Part shown: piece by piece, positions 1 to 8,950 of the stretch
Layout: each line of letters starts with the position of its first letter
Position numbering within the stretch: the first letter of the stretch is position 1
NCBI RefSeq assembly: GCF_016650635.1
Contig: NZ_JAEKFI010000003.1
Location: 1,054,001-1,118,000, forward strand
Direction of reading: 5' to 3'
Length of the DNA stretch: 64,000 nt
Origin: Pseudomonas sp. TH43
GTDB lineage: Bacteria > Pseudomonadota > Gammaproteobacteria > Pseudomonadales > Pseudomonadaceae
Notes under the pieces: model-generated
The model's input: the letters and a program-made list of their open reading frames with translations, nothing else
Told to the model about the DNA's origin: nothing
Databases searched by the model: none
Position numbers and translations under genes: made by a program

Positions 1-1
1 C

Positions 2-820
2 GCGATTTATCTCGGCTCGCTGCTGGTGCTGTTGTGGCAGGGTTTCTACACCTTCGACGACTTCACCATGGCGGTTACTCCGGACCTGACCCTGGCCAAT
101 TTTGCCGCGCTGTTTCAGCCGTCGAACTTCGACATCATCCTGCGCACGCTGAGCATGGCCATCGTCGTATCGATCGCCAGCGCCATCGTCGCGTTCCCGA
201 TTGCCTACTACATGGCGCGCTATACCACCGGCAAAACCAAGGCGTTTTTCTACATCGCGGTGATGATGCCGATGTGGGCCAGTTACATCGTCAAGGCGTA
301 TGCGTGGACGTTGCTGTTGGCCAAGGGCGGTGTGGCGCAGTGGTTCGTGCAGCACCTGGGGCTGGAGCCGGTATTGCAGTTCATTCTGGGGATTCCCGGC
401 GTCGGCGGCAGCACCTTGTCGACCTCGCATCTGGGACGGTTCATGGTGTTTGTCTACATCTGGCTGCCGTTCATGATTCTGCCGATTCAAGCGTCGCTGG
501 AACGTCTGCCGCCGTCGCTGTTGCAGGCCTCCGCTGACTTGGGCGCGAAGCCGCGTCAGACCTTTATGCAGGTGATCTTGCCGCTGTCGATTCCGGGCAT
601 TGCCGCCGGTTCGATCTTCACGTTTTCGCTGACCTTGGGCGACTTCATCGTGCCGCAACTGGTGGGGCCGCCGGGCTACTTCGTCGGCAGCATGGTGTAT
701 GCGCAGCAGGGTGCGATCGGCAACATGCCGATGGCGGCGGCGTTCACGCTGGTGCCGATTGTGTTGATCGCGGTTTACCTGTCCATCGTCAAACGACTGG
801 GAGCCTTCGATGCGCTCTAA
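2..820 (+). CDS. ydcU: Polyamine ABC transporter permease (PotB/YdcU type), 5' end cut by window edge
   Basis: Inner-membrane permease of a spermidine/putrescine-type ABC importer. The reading frame is open to the left window edge, so the true start lies outside; the GTG at 26 is only an internal codon. The visible 272 residues are mostly hydrophobic membrane spans and include the cytoplasmic EAA-type loop ([13 protein letters not shown], then [11 protein letters not shown]), where the ATPase docks. The next permease overlaps it by 11 bases. The order permease, permease, aminobutyraldehyde dehydrogenase matches the E. coli ydcU-ydcV-patD cluster, so putrescine is the likely substrate. The ATPase and binding-protein genes should lie upstream of the window. 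Family assignment is firm; the substrate is inferred from context. Confidence 0.88.
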   Translation, partial: AIYLGSLLVLLWQGFYTFDDFTMAVTPDLTLANFAALFQPSNFDIILRTLSMAIVVSIASAIVAFPIAYYMARYTTGKTKAFFYIAVMMPMWASYIVKAYAWTLLLAKGGVAQWFVQHLGLEPVLQFILGIPGVGGSTLSTSHLGRFMVFVYIWLPFMILPIQASLERLPPSLLQASADLGAKPRQTFMQVILPLSIPGIAAGSIFTFSLTLGDFIVPQLVGPPGYFVGSMVYAQQGAIGNMPMAAAFTLVPIVLIAVYLSIVKRLGAFDAL

Positions 821-1637
821 TTCAGAAAAGCAGGGGGAGAAAGCCTCTCTAGGCCTGAAAATCGCAGCCTGGGGCGGGCTGGTGTTTCTGCACTTCCCGA
901 TCCTGATCATATTTCTTTACGCCTTCAACACGGAGGAAGCGGCGTTCAGCTTTCCACCGAAGGGTTTCACGCTGCACTGGTTCAGCGTCGCTTTTTCGCG
1001 GCCTGATGTTCTAGAGGCAATCAAGCTTTCATTGCAGATCGCAGCCATCGCCACACTGATTGCAATGGTGCTCGGTACGTTGGCTTCGGCAGCGTTGTAC
1101 CGCCGCGATTTCTTCGGCAAACAGGGCATTTCACTGATGCTGATTTTGCCGATTGCATTGCCGGGGATCATCACCGGGATCGCCCTGCTAGCGACGTTCA
1201 AGACGCTGGGGATCGAGCCGGGGATGTTCACCATCATCGTTGGCCACGCGACCTTCTGCGTGGTGATCGTCTACAACAACGTCATCGCCCGTTTGCGCCG
1301 CACTTCGCACAGTTTGATCGAGGCCTCGATGGACCTCGGCGCCGACGGCTGGCAGACCTTTCGCTACATCATCCTGCCAAACCTCGGCTCGGCGTTGCTC
1401 GCCGGCGGCATGTTGGCGTTTGCGTTGTCGTTCGACGAAATCATCGTCACCACGTTCACCGCAGGCCATGAACGTACGTTGCCGTTGTGGCTGCTCAACC
1501 AACTGAGCCGGCCACGGGATGTGCCGGTGACCAACGTCGTCGCGATGCTGGTGATGATGGTGACCATGCTGCCGATTCTCGGCGCGTATTACCTGACGCG
1601 CGGTGGCGAAAGCGTCGCGGGCAGCGGCGGCAAATAA
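810..1637 (+). CDS. ydcV: Polyamine ABC transporter permease (PotC/YdcV type)
   Basis: Second inner-membrane permease of the same importer, 275 residues, a normal length for PotC/YdcV. It has about six membrane spans and an EAA loop ([14 protein letters not shown] followed by [13 protein letters not shown]). The ATG at 810 lies inside the end of the preceding permease gene, which suggests translational coupling. A REP palindrome follows the stop codon, then the dehydrogenase gene. The two permeases should form a heterodimer in the membrane. The exact polyamine transported cannot be read from the sequence. Confidence 0.88.
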   Translation: MRSNSEKQGEKASLGLKIAAWGGLVFLHFPILIIFLYAFNTEEAAFSFPPKGFTLHWFSVAFSRPDVLEAIKLSLQIAAIATLIAMVLGTLASAALYRRDFFGKQGISLMLILPIALPGIITGIALLATFKTLGIEPGMFTIIVGHATFCVVIVYNNVIARLRRTSHSLIEASMDLGADGWQTFRYIILPNLGSALLAGGMLAFALSFDEIIVTTFTAGHERTLPLWLLNQLSRPRDVPVTNVVAMLVMMVTMLPILGAYYLTRGGESVAGSGGK

Positions 1638-1665
1638 CCGAATAACCACTGAAAAAACCGAATCC

Positions 1666-1756
1666 CTGTAGGAGTGAGCCTGCTCGCGATAGCGGTGTGT
1701 CAGTCACAGCAATATTGAACATGACGACGCTATCGCGAGCAGGCTCACTCCTACAG
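1666..1756. repeat. Inverted REP pair (GAGCAGGCTC type)
   Basis: Two arms beginning CTGTAGGAGTGAGCCTGCTC and its reverse complement face each other around a loop of about 40 bases. It lies between ydcV and the aldehyde dehydrogenase and could act as an mRNA-stabilising or terminating structure inside the cluster. Confidence 0.85.
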
Positions 1757-1808
1757 TTGAAATCGGTTTCTTCTGAAAAATAACAATTGCTTCAAAGAGG
1801 ACAAAACC

Positions 1809-3233
1809 ATGCAAACCCAACTCTTGATCAACGGCCAACTGGTCACCGGTGAAGGCCCGGCGCAACCAGTGCTCAACCCTTCGCGTGGCGAAGTGCTGGT
1901 AGAGATCAACGAAGCCACCGAGGCCCAGGTCGACGCCGCCGTGCGTGCCGCCGACAACGCCTTCGCCGATTGGTCGCAAACCGCGGCGAAAGACCGCTCC
2001 CTGTTGTTGCTCAAACTCGCCGACGCCATCGAAGCTCACGGCGAAGAACTGGCCAAGCTCGAATCCGACAACTGTGGCAAACCCTACAGCGCCGCGCTCA
2101 ACGACGAGATCCCGGCGATTGCCGACGTGTTCCGCTTCTTCGCCGGCGCCAGCCGTTGCATGAGCGGTTCGGCGGGCGGCGAATATTTACCCGGCCACAC
2201 GTCGATGATTCGCCGCGACCCGGTTGGCGTGATCGCCTCCATTGCGCCGTGGAACTACCCGCTGATGATGGTTGCCTGGAAAATCGCCCCAGCGCTGGCT
2301 GCCGGTAATACCGTGGTGCTCAAGCCGTCGGAACAAACCCCACTGACCGCGTTGCGTCTGGCCGAACTGGCGTCGGAAATCTTCCCGGCTGGTGTACTCA
2401 ACCTGGTGTTTGGTCGCGGCCCTACCGTTGGCAGCCCTTTGGTCACGCACCCGAAGGTGCGCATGGTTTCGCTGACCGGCTCCATCGCCACCGGCGCCAA
2501 CATCATTTCCAGCACCGCCGACAGCGTTAAACGTATGCACATGGAACTGGGCGGTAAGGCGCCGGTGATCATCTTCGACGACGCCGATATCGATGCGGCG
2601 GTGGAAGGCATCCGTACCTTCGGTTTCTACAACGCCGGGCAGGACTGCACCGCCGCGTGCCGGATCTACGCGCAGCAAGGCATTTACGACAAGTTTGTCG
2701 AGAAACTCGGCGCGGCGGTCAGTAGCATCAAGCACGGTTTGCAGGATGATCCGTCGACCGAGTTGGGGCCGTTGATCACTGCCCAACATCGCGACCGTGT
2801 TGCCGGGTTTGTCGAGCGTGCCGTGGCTCAGCCGCACATTCGTCTGATCACTGGCGGCAAGGCTGTCGAGGGCAATGGTTTTTTCTTTGAACCAACCGTT
2901 CTGGCCGATGCGCAGCAGGACGACGAGATCGTTCGCCGCGAAGTGTTTGGCCCGGTGGTCTCGGTGACCAAATTCACCGATGAAGCGCAGGCGCTGGAAT
3001 GGGCCAACGATTCGGACTACGGCCTCGCCTCCTCGGTGTGGACAGCGGACGTCGGACGCGCGCATCGCATGTCGGCACGCTTGCAGTACGGCTGCACGTG
3101 GGTGAACACGCACTTCATGCTCGTCAGCGAAATGCCCCATGGCGGTCAGAAATTGTCCGGTTACGGCAAGGACATGTCCATGTACGGGCTGGAGGACTAC
3201 ACCACGGTTCGGCATGTGATGTTCAAGCACTAA
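1809..3233 (+). CDS. patD: Gamma-aminobutyraldehyde dehydrogenase
   Basis: NAD-dependent oxidation of 4-aminobutanal to GABA in putrescine degradation; cytoplasmic, normally tetrameric. The 474 residues match the length of E. coli PatD/YdcW. The ALDH signatures are present: APWNYPL near 146-152 (cofactor domain), SLTGS at 221-225, catalytic base Glu246 in MELGGK, and nucleophile Cys280 in GQDCTA. Both catalytic positions coincide with those known for E. coli YdcW. An AAAGAGGA ribosome-binding site precedes the ATG. It follows two polyamine permeases, which supports the substrate. Other ALDH substrates, such as betaine aldehyde, remain possible but fit the context less well. Confidence 0.87.
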   Translation: MQTQLLINGQLVTGEGPAQPVLNPSRGEVLVEINEATEAQVDAAVRAADNAFADWSQTAAKDRSLLLLKLADAIEAHGEELAKLESDNCGKPYSAALNDEIPAIADVFRFFAGASRCMSGSAGGEYLPGHTSMIRRDPVGVIASIAPWNYPLMMVAWKIAPALAAGNTVVLKPSEQTPLTALRLAELASEIFPAGVLNLVFGRGPTVGSPLVTHPKVRMVSLTGSIATGANIISSTADSVKRMHMELGGKAPVIIFDDADIDAAVEGIRTFGFYNAGQDCTAACRIYAQQGIYDKFVEKLGAAVSSIKHGLQDDPSTELGPLITAQHRDRVAGFVERAVAQPHIRLITGGKAVEGNGFFFEPTVLADAQQDDEIVRREVFGPVVSVTKFTDEAQALEWANDSDYGLASSVWTADVGRAHRMSARLQYGCTWVNTHFMLVSEMPHGGQKLSGYGKDMSMYGLEDYTTVRHVMFKH

Positions 3234-3244
3234 AGATCAAAAGC

Positions 3245-3310
3245 TTCGCGAGCAAGCTTGCTCCTACAGTGGTGCGATGTCCCCCTGTAGGAGCAAAGCT
3301 TGCTCGCGAA
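3245..3310. repeat. Inverted REP pair
   Basis: TTCGCGAGCAAGCTTGCTCC and its reverse complement form a palindrome with a short loop, between patD and the APC permease gene. Confidence 0.85.
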
Positions 3311-3457
3311 GGCGTCAACTCCGGCTTCAAGGCAGAAACCGGCTCTGCGCACTACCAGGATAAAACCTAACAATAACTACCGAACCGGGCGGCGCCCATT
3401 TCGCCCCGCCACGGCCTCGGCCATCCGAAATCTGCCGATTTCACGGAGCAAACACAC

Positions 3458-4942
3458 ATGAGTTCCTCACCCGATCTCGCCACAGCCGTTGCCGACAGCG
3501 ATGCCGAACAACTGCGCCAACTGGGCTACACCTCGAACTTCAACCGCAGCATGAGCCTGTGGGAAAACTTCGCTCTAGGCTTCACTTATCTGTCACCGGT
3601 CGTAGGGGTTTATACCCTTTTCGGCCTGTGCCTTGCCGCGGGCGGGCCACCGATGTTCTGGGCCTATTTATTGGTCGGTTGCGGCCAGTTGCTGGTGTGC
3701 CTGATCTTCGGCGAAGTGGTTTCGCAGTTCCCGATTTCCGGCGGTGTATACCCTTGGGCACGTCGATTGGTCGGTAAAAAATGGGCATGGATGGTCGGCT
3801 GGATCTACTCCATCGCCCTCTGCGTCACCATCGCTGCGGTCGCCGTCGGTGCGGGTCCGTACCTGGCCGCCATGCTCGGTTTTGAGCCGAGCAACAACAC
3901 CAACATCGTCATCGCACTGGTGCTGACCTTGTTCGCCACGCTGGTCAACCTCAGCGGCACCAAAGTGCTGGCGCGCATCGCCATGTTCGGCTTCCTCTGC
4001 GAACTGGTCGGCGCGGTGATCGTTGGTGTTTACCTGCTGGTGTTCGAACGCCATCAACCGCTGAGCGTACTGTTCAACACTTTCGACATCAGCGTCGACG
4101 GCTCGTACCTGCCGGCATTCCTCACCGCATCGCTGGCGGGGATGTTCCTCTACTACGGCTTCGAGGCTTGCGGCGACGTCGCCGAAGAGACCCCGAACCC
4201 GAGCGCGAAAATCCCGGTGGCCATGCGCATGACCATCTACATCGGCGGTATCGCGGCAATGTTCGCCTGCCTGGCGCTGATCCTCGCCGTGCCGGACATG
4301 CAAGCCGTGATCAATGGCACCGACAAAGACCCGGTCACCACCATCCTCAACAACGCCTTCGGCCCGGTCGGCTCGAAAGTGGTGATGGGCGTGGTGATGA
4401 TTTCCTTCATCTCCTGCGTCATCAGCCTACAAGCAGCGGCGAGCCGTCTGCTGTACTCCTACGCTCGCGACGAAATGGTCATTGGCAGCCGACTGCTGAA
4501 GAAGATTTCTCCTACCACCCAGGTGCCGGTTGCCGCACTGTTCGTGTCCGGCGTCCTGCCGGCCCTGATCATCGCCCTCGGCTTCTTCCTGCAAGACGCC
4601 GTGGCCACCATCGTCAGCTTCGCCGCCATCGGTATCTACCTCGCGTTCCAGATGATCGTCCTGGCCGCGCTGTACGCCCGCAGCAAAGGCTGGAAACCGA
4701 GCGGCAAGTTCACCCTCGGCGCATGGGGCTGGCCGGTGAACATCGGCGCGCTGGTGTATGGCGTTGGCGCAATCATCAATATGGCTTGGCCACGTACGCC
4801 GGATGCGGCTTGGTATGTGAACTATGCGATGGTGTTGAGCACGGCGATCGTGATTGGATTGGGCTTGGTTTATATGTGGATTGGCAAGCCGTATGACCAT
4901 GGCAAGGCCCCGGCTGGGGATGCCTGGAAGGTCAGTCGCTAA
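3458..4942 (+). CDS. APC-family amino acid permease (GABA/polyamine-related)
   Basis: Proton-coupled amino acid/amine transporter of the inner membrane, 494 residues with about twelve hydrophobic spans. The N-terminal region has the amino acid/choline transporter pattern: a cytosolic tail, then LGYTSNFNRSMSLWENFALG and GGPPMFWAYLLVG, and the family segment SQFPISGGVYPWAR near residues 88-101. The ATG follows CACGGAG. It sits directly after patD and the polyamine permeases, so GABA, putrescine or a related amine is a reasonable substrate, but that is inferred from position only. A GC-rich hairpin follows the stop codon. Confidence 0.82.
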   Translation: MSSSPDLATAVADSDAEQLRQLGYTSNFNRSMSLWENFALGFTYLSPVVGVYTLFGLCLAAGGPPMFWAYLLVGCGQLLVCLIFGEVVSQFPISGGVYPWARRLVGKKWAWMVGWIYSIALCVTIAAVAVGAGPYLAAMLGFEPSNNTNIVIALVLTLFATLVNLSGTKVLARIAMFGFLCELVGAVIVGVYLLVFERHQPLSVLFNTFDISVDGSYLPAFLTASLAGMFLYYGFEACGDVAEETPNPSAKIPVAMRMTIYIGGIAAMFACLALILAVPDMQAVINGTDKDPVTTILNNAFGPVGSKVVMGVVMISFISCVISLQAAASRLLYSYARDEMVIGSRLLKKISPTTQVPVAALFVSGVLPALIIALGFFLQDAVATIVSFAAIGIYLAFQMIVLAALYARSKGWKPSGKFTLGAWGWPVNIGALVYGVGAIINMAWPRTPDAAWYVNYAMVLSTAIVIGLGLVYMWIGKPYDHGKAPAGDAWKVSR

Positions 4943-4953
4943 GAGTGTTTGAT

Positions 4954-4976
4954 CCCGGCACCGACAAGGTGCCGGG
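4954..4976 (+). terminator. GC-rich hairpin after the APC permease gene
   Basis: CCCGGCACC and GGTGCCGGG form a perfect 9-base-pair stem with a GACAA loop twelve bases after the stop. No clear T-tract follows, so intrinsic termination is likely but not certain. Confidence 0.6.
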
Positions 4977-5000
4977 GTTCAGGGAAGCCGAGAAAAACCA

Positions 5001-5558
5001 TCAAAAAGAAAACTCTGCCTGATCGTGTTTCAGCAAGGAAATACGGTCGAACAGTTTGATTTTTTCGTTGGCTTTTTGCTTGGCGTGATCGGACATGATT
5101 GCAATCAACTCTTCCAACTGACTGACGTCTCCGACGACTTTGAATTCCTTTTCCTTGTTGACGAAAACAAGCGACTTTTTCTTCCTCGACAACAGTTCAA
5201 TGACGTTGCTGAGCGTACCGGTGCTCTTTGCATCCCAGATCATCAAACCGTAGTCGGCTGCTTCGGCCATGACGACGTCTTTCTCGGTGAAGAAGGCTCT
5301 CGACCCTTTGGCATGTTTGGAATCGACTGTCCTCGCGGGCCATTTCCCTAGGTTATTTCTCGGTGCCGCCCCGCTGCAGAACACCGTGGTTTTGGATCGT
5401 TCGAGACTCAGCAGGTACTCCTGAATAGAGGTATCGGCACCCCCTGCATCCCCAACCACCACCTCAAACTCAGACGCCACAATATTATTGATGCGCTCTT
5501 TAACCTTCGGATCAAGGTTCTTGATGTTGATAGAGCCGGCAATAAATACAGTCGTCAT
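5001..5558 (-). CDS. SLOG/YspA-like putative nucleotide-binding protein
   Basis: I do not recognise a named gene. The 185-residue protein reads as a single Rossmann-like SLOG/DUF2493-type domain: strand 1 TTVFIAGSI, the loop VVVGDAGGADTSIQ at 33-46, and a late strand and loop LMIWDAKSTGT at 105-115. Such domains usually bind nucleotides or nucleotide-derived signals. The ATG at 5558 is chosen because GGAAG lies eight bases upstream; a TTG at 5573 would overlap the upstream gene. The stop of the phosphoribosyltransferase gene lies five bases before this ATG, so the two are probably translated together. The DNA is visibly AT-richer than its surroundings, which suggests acquisition. Substrate and role are unknown. 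Confidence 0.72.
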   Translation of the reverse strand: MTTVFIAGSINIKNLDPKVKERINNIVASEFEVVVGDAGGADTSIQEYLLSLERSKTTVFCSGAAPRNNLGKWPARTVDSKHAKGSRAFFTEKDVVMAEAADYGLMIWDAKSTGTLSNVIELLSRKKKSLVFVNKEKEFKVVGDVSQLEELIAIMSDHAKQKANEKIKLFDRISLLKHDQAEFSF

Positions 5559-5563
5559 TGAGT

Positions 5564-6145
5564 TCACTTCCAAGTTAGCGCTGCGACGTAAATTTTCCCT
5601 ACCTTCGGATATTTACGCAAAACAGCGCAGGCCGCGTCCATCGACGCCCCGCTATCAAACAAATCATCTACAACCAAAACATTCCAGCGCACATCAGTGG
5701 TGATTTCATCATTGACGCTGAAACTGTCTCCAATCGCCGCAACCTTGTCGGCTTTGGAATGCAAATCCTTCAGCGACTTTCCCGTGGTCGCTTTTCGAAG
5801 CAGATCCGAGTAAACCGGCCGCCCGATAATTCGTCCCAACGCTAGGGCAACTTCAGTTACCGGTTGTCGCTGACGAATATTTGAAGCGGGCATGGGCACC
5901 ACGAACCCGACCTGATTCAGTTTTGGGAACACATTTGTCGCTAACGCCTGAGCAAGTGGGCTGACCTGAGTCCAATCCTTCTGGTATTTGAGCTGGTAGG
6001 TAGCCTCGCCAATCTCGGTGCGCTGATTATCGAAGCATGGGTATCCGCGATCATCGTTGCCAAGAAAGGTACTACTTACCATGTGTTTGTCCAGCACCCA
6101 GCCCTGATCCCAAGGGCCGTTGATCTGCTTGAGAGACACCTTCAT
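5564..6145 (-). CDS. ComF-like phosphoribosyltransferase
   Basis: 193-residue type I phosphoribosyltransferase. The PRPP-binding signature VLVVDDLFDSGAS is at 156-168. Upstream are ComF-like landmarks: YQLKYQKD at 50-57, FVVPMPAS at 81-88 and LLRKATTGKSLKDL at 115-128. There is no N-terminal zinc finger as in full ComF. TAAAGGAGA just before the ATG is a strong ribosome-binding site. It is the first gene of a two-gene minus-strand unit with the SLOG-like protein. Phosphoribosyl transfer to a base or nucleotide is known for the fold; the real substrate here is unknown. No competence genes are nearby, so a role in DNA uptake is not supported. Confidence 0.78.
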   Translation of the reverse strand: MKVSLKQINGPWDQGWVLDKHMVSSTFLGNDDRGYPCFDNQRTEIGEATYQLKYQKDWTQVSPLAQALATNVFPKLNQVGFVVPMPASNIRQRQPVTEVALALGRIIGRPVYSDLLRKATTGKSLKDLHSKADKVAAIGDSFSVNDEITTDVRWNVLVVDDLFDSGASMDAACAVLRKYPKVGKIYVAALTWK

Positions 6146-6423
6146 TGAATTCTCCTTTATTCATAACAATCCTTTGAGCCCTGAAACCACGGGCCGAGCA
6201 TCTGCAGCGATGCGCAAGATTCAAATAAATAGCGGAAAAATCACTGGTTAGGGTTGGTCTCGCTGGCGCCAATGCAAAAACAGGCATTTCCTACAGATAT
6301 GGCCTTCGCAAACAAATCCTCTTTCCTACAGAAGGTATCGACAGAACCGACTTGGCGTCTTACGTGCCTGCCGATAGGCTTTTTCTTGGCAGCGAAATCA
6401 GCGGCAGGGTTGAACAAAAAAAT

Positions 6424-6455
6424 CTGTGGCGAGGAAGCTTGCTCCCTCGCCACAG
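6424..6455. repeat. REP hairpin (GGCGAGG type)
   Basis: CTGTGGCGAGG (6424-6434) pairs perfectly with CCTCGCCACAG (6445-6455), and the pairing extends inward through GGAAGC/GCTCCC. It has the form of a single Pseudomonas REP. Confidence 0.75.
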
Positions 6456-6484
6456 GTTTACTCCGCAATTTGATTGATCTCGCC

Positions 6485-6512
6485 ACCGTAAAAGCCAAAT
6501 GGCTTTCACGGT
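6485..6512 (-). terminator. Hairpin downstream of the small minus-strand gene
   Basis: ACCGTAAAAGCC and GGCTTTCACGGT pair with one mismatch around AAAT. It lies 13 bases beyond the stop of the 61-residue gene. Confidence 0.6.
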
Positions 6513-6525
6513 ACCTACCCCAGCG

Positions 6526-6711
6526 CTAAAACCGCGAAACACTCCGCATCGCATCCACCAGATAGCGCATCGCAATCCGGTCACTTTCCGAAAGCTCTCG
6601 ATAGCGCTCCACCAGTTTCAGTTCGTCAGAGCTGAGCCGACGTTTTCTGCGGCCGCTACCGAGGCAGGGAAAGATGCCCAACATGTCGGTGATGCCTTGT
6701 ATTTTTGCCAT
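6526..6711 (-). CDS. Small conserved-looking hypothetical protein (61 aa)
   Basis: No function is assigned. The ATG is preceded by AGAAGGA at a good distance, and a hairpin follows the stop, so the frame has the marks of a real gene. The N-terminal third is basic (GSGRRKRR). The remainder, LSSDELKLVERYRELSESDR and then IAMRYLVDAMRSVSRF, is a charged amphipathic helical segment. It resembles the C-terminal helices seen in small Pseudomonas phage-type regulators, but no complete helix-turn-helix is present. It could be the remnant of a longer regulator. Confidence 0.6.
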   Translation of the reverse strand: MAKIQGITDMLGIFPCLGSGRRKRRLSSDELKLVERYRELSESDRIAMRYLVDAMRSVSRF

Positions 6712-7114
6712 GGACGATGTCCTTCTCTAATACTGCAAAGAATTGCTTAAACACCACATCGTCCTGCCCCTTACAGCAGCGCCGTGTGCCCTGCCGGCTA
6801 AATGGGTCGCGCCGGTCATGCTCATAGAATAGAAATTAATTCGGCGCTGAAAAGCGATTTTTAGAGTAATTAGTCGAGAAAAGCAGATATGCCGTGTAAA
6901 TCAGAACGTCCTGTCAGATTTTTAACCGACATGTCTTGTTTCATTGACACACTCACGCAATGAATCAACGAATTTTGCATTGCGAGCGAACGGTTTAAGC
7001 TAGCCGGCATCTGTTTATAGTCCGTTGCGTTTGGCCGAAGGCTTGTCCGAACCGTTATTTCTGATCCAGCACGTGCCAGGAAGGGCGCGGGATTGCACAC
7101 GACAGGTTGTATTT
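6712..7114. other. Intergenic region between the small gene and opgD
   Basis: Divergent upstream region of about 400 bases. A TATAGT at 7016-7021 could be a -10 element for opgD, but its -35 is weak; TTGACA at 6944-6949 has no good partner. No repeat or RNA gene was recognised. The stretch from 6850 to 7010 is AT-rich compared with the flanking genes. Confidence 0.4.
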
Positions 7115-8743
7115 ATGCACCGCAGGAATTTGCTCAAAGCGTCCATGGCCATTGCGGCTTACACCGGTCTTTCGGCCACCGGCCTGCTGGCCACCCGTGC
7201 GTGGGCTGCCAATGGCGGCGCCGCTGATGGTGAGGCACAGGCGTTTGACTTCGAAGCATTGAAGCGCCAGGCCAAGCAACTCGCTGGCAGTGCTTATCAG
7301 GACACCAAACAGGTGCTGCCGCCGACGCTGGCGACCATGACCCCGCAAAACTTCAATGCAATCCGCTACGACGGCGAGCATTCGTTGTGGAAGGAGAACA
7401 AGGGTCAGCTCGACGTGCAGTTCTTCCACGTCGGCATGGGGTTCCGTCAGCCGGTGCGCATGTACAGCGTCGATCCTAAGACCCGAACCGCCCGCGAGGT
7501 GCATTTCCGTCCGGCGCTCTTCAATTATGAGAACACCTCGGTCGACACTCAACAGTTGAAAGGCGACCTGGGTTTTGCCGGTTTCAAACTGTTCAAGGCC
7601 CCGGAACTGGATCGCCATGACGTGGTGTCGTTCCTCGGCGCCAGTTATTTCCGCGCGGTGGATGCGACTGGCCAATATGGCCTCTCCGCGCGCGGTCTGG
7701 CGATCGACACTTATGCCAAGAAGCGCGAAGAATTCCCTGACTTCACCAAGTTCTGGTTCGAGACGCCGGACCAGAACGCCACGCGTTTTGTGGTCTACGC
7801 CTTGCTCGACTCGCCGAGTGCAACCGGCGCTTACCGCTTCGACATCGATTGCCAGGCCGAGCGCGTGGTGATGGAAATCGACGCGCACATCAATGCGCGC
7901 ACTGCCATCGAACAACTGGGCATCTCGCCGATGACCAGCATGTTCAGCTGCGGCACCCACGAACGCCGCATGTGCGACACCATTCACCCGCAAATCCATG
8001 ACTCGGATCGTCTGGCCATGTGGCGCGGCAATGGCGAGTGGATCTGCCGCCCGCTGAACAACCCGGCGACCCTGCAATTCAACGCGTTTGCCGACACCGA
8101 TCCGAAAGGTTTCGGCCTGGTGCAGACCGACCACGAGTTCGCCAACTATCAGGACACCGTGGACTGGTACAGCAAGCGCCCAAGCCTGTGGGTAGAACCG
8201 ACCACCGCGTGGGGCGAAGGCTCGATCGATCTGCTGGAAATTCCTACGACTGGCGAGACCCTCGACAACATCGTCGCGTTCTGGACACCGAAAAAACCGG
8301 TCGCTGCCGGTGATTCGCTGAACTACGGCTACAAGCTTTACTGGAGCGCTTTGCCTCCGGTGAGCACGCCGTTGGCGCGAGTACAGGCGACCCGTTCCGG
8401 CATGGGCGGTTTCGTTGAAGGCTGGGCACCGGGCGAGCATTACCCGCCAGTCTGGGCGCGTCGTTTTGCCGTGGACTTCACCGGTGGAGGCCTCGACCGC
8501 TTGCCAGCGGGTACCGGGATTGAGCCAGTGATCACCTGCTCGAACGGCAAGGTGCAGGACTTCAGCGTGCTGGTGCTGGATGACATCAAGGGTTACCGGA
8601 TTCTGTTTGACTGGTACCCGACCAATGACAGCGTTGAGCCGGTGGAGCTGCGGTTGTTTATCCGCACCAACGATCGTACGTTGAGCGAGACGTGGTTGTA
8701 CCAGTACTTCCCGCCGGCGCCGGATAAGCGCAAATACCCTTGA
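7115..8743 (+). CDS. opgD: Glucan biosynthesis protein D (periplasmic)
   Basis: Works with OpgG/OpgH in shaping osmoregulated periplasmic glucans. 542 residues, close to the roughly 550 of E. coli OpgD. The ATG at 7115 is chosen because it opens a twin-arginine signal peptide ([10 protein letters not shown], a hydrophobic run, then [10 protein letters not shown]), as expected for a Tat-exported protein. The mature part reads as an OpgG/OpgD domain, with [14 protein letters not shown] and the segments [16 protein letters not shown] and [16 protein letters not shown]. An in-frame start 90 bases upstream would bury the signal peptide. It is monocistronic, followed by a REP pair and a bidirectional terminator. 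Confidence 0.93.
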   Translation: MHRRNLLKASMAIAAYTGLSATGLLATRAWAANGGAADGEAQAFDFEALKRQAKQLAGSAYQDTKQVLPPTLATMTPQNFNAIRYDGEHSLWKENKGQLDVQFFHVGMGFRQPVRMYSVDPKTRTAREVHFRPALFNYENTSVDTQQLKGDLGFAGFKLFKAPELDRHDVVSFLGASYFRAVDATGQYGLSARGLAIDTYAKKREEFPDFTKFWFETPDQNATRFVVYALLDSPSATGAYRFDIDCQAERVVMEIDAHINARTAIEQLGISPMTSMFSCGTHERRMCDTIHPQIHDSDRLAMWRGNGEWICRPLNNPATLQFNAFADTDPKGFGLVQTDHEFANYQDTVDWYSKRPSLWVEPTTAWGEGSIDLLEIPTTGETLDNIVAFWTPKKPVAAGDSLNYGYKLYWSALPPVSTPLARVQATRSGMGGFVEGWAPGEHYPPVWARRFAVDFTGGGLDRLPAGTGIEPVITCSNGKVQDFSVLVLDDIKGYRILFDWYPTNDSVEPVELRLFIRTNDRTLSETWLYQYFPPAPDKRKYP

Positions 8744-8770
8744 GGGTTCTCTAGCGCTTGGGCGGGCCTC

Positions 8771-8863
8771 TTCGCGAGCAGGCTCGCTCCCACAGTTGAT
8801 CTCGGTCGACCACAAAAGTCATGACCGGCATTGCACCAATGTGGGAGCGAGCCTGCTCGCGAA
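8771..8863. repeat. Inverted REP pair (GAGCAGGCTC type)
   Basis: TTCGCGAGCAGGCTCGCTCC faces its reverse complement across a loop of about 50 bases, between the convergent opgD and reductase genes. Confidence 0.88.
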
Positions 8864-8900
8864 GGAGGCCCAGGCAAAACAACATTCAGCAGACAAAAAA

Positions 8901-8934
8901 CAAAGCCCCGGCCATCACTGCCCGGGGCTTTTTG
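8901..8934. terminator. Bidirectional intrinsic terminator
   Basis: AAGCCCCGG pairs with CCGGGGCTT around a ten-base loop, with A-rich sequence on the left and T-rich on the right. It serves the convergent opgD and OYE-family genes. Confidence 0.88.
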
Positions 8935-8950
8935 CTTCATCGCTACTGAC

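Larger units (their letters stand above)
6146..6525. other. Gene-free stretch between the accessory pair and the small protein gene
   Basis: It should contain the promoter of the phosphoribosyltransferase operon (reading left) and the 3' end of the 61-residue gene. The only clear structures are the REP hairpin at 6424-6455 and the terminator-like hairpin at 6485-6512. Short open frames on both strands look spurious. Confidence 0.5.

Noticed and set aside
5001..6145. DNA-uptake (DprA/ComF) competence locus
   Set aside because: Both domains are only distantly similar; no comEA, comEC or pilus genes nearby and no zinc finger on the ComF-like protein.
6254..6529. 91- and 85-codon frames on both strands before the small gene
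   Set aside because: No good ribosome-binding site, they overlap a REP and a terminator, and they look random.
7055..8815. 586-codon minus-strand frame opposite opgD
   Set aside because: Shadow of opgD; no family features.
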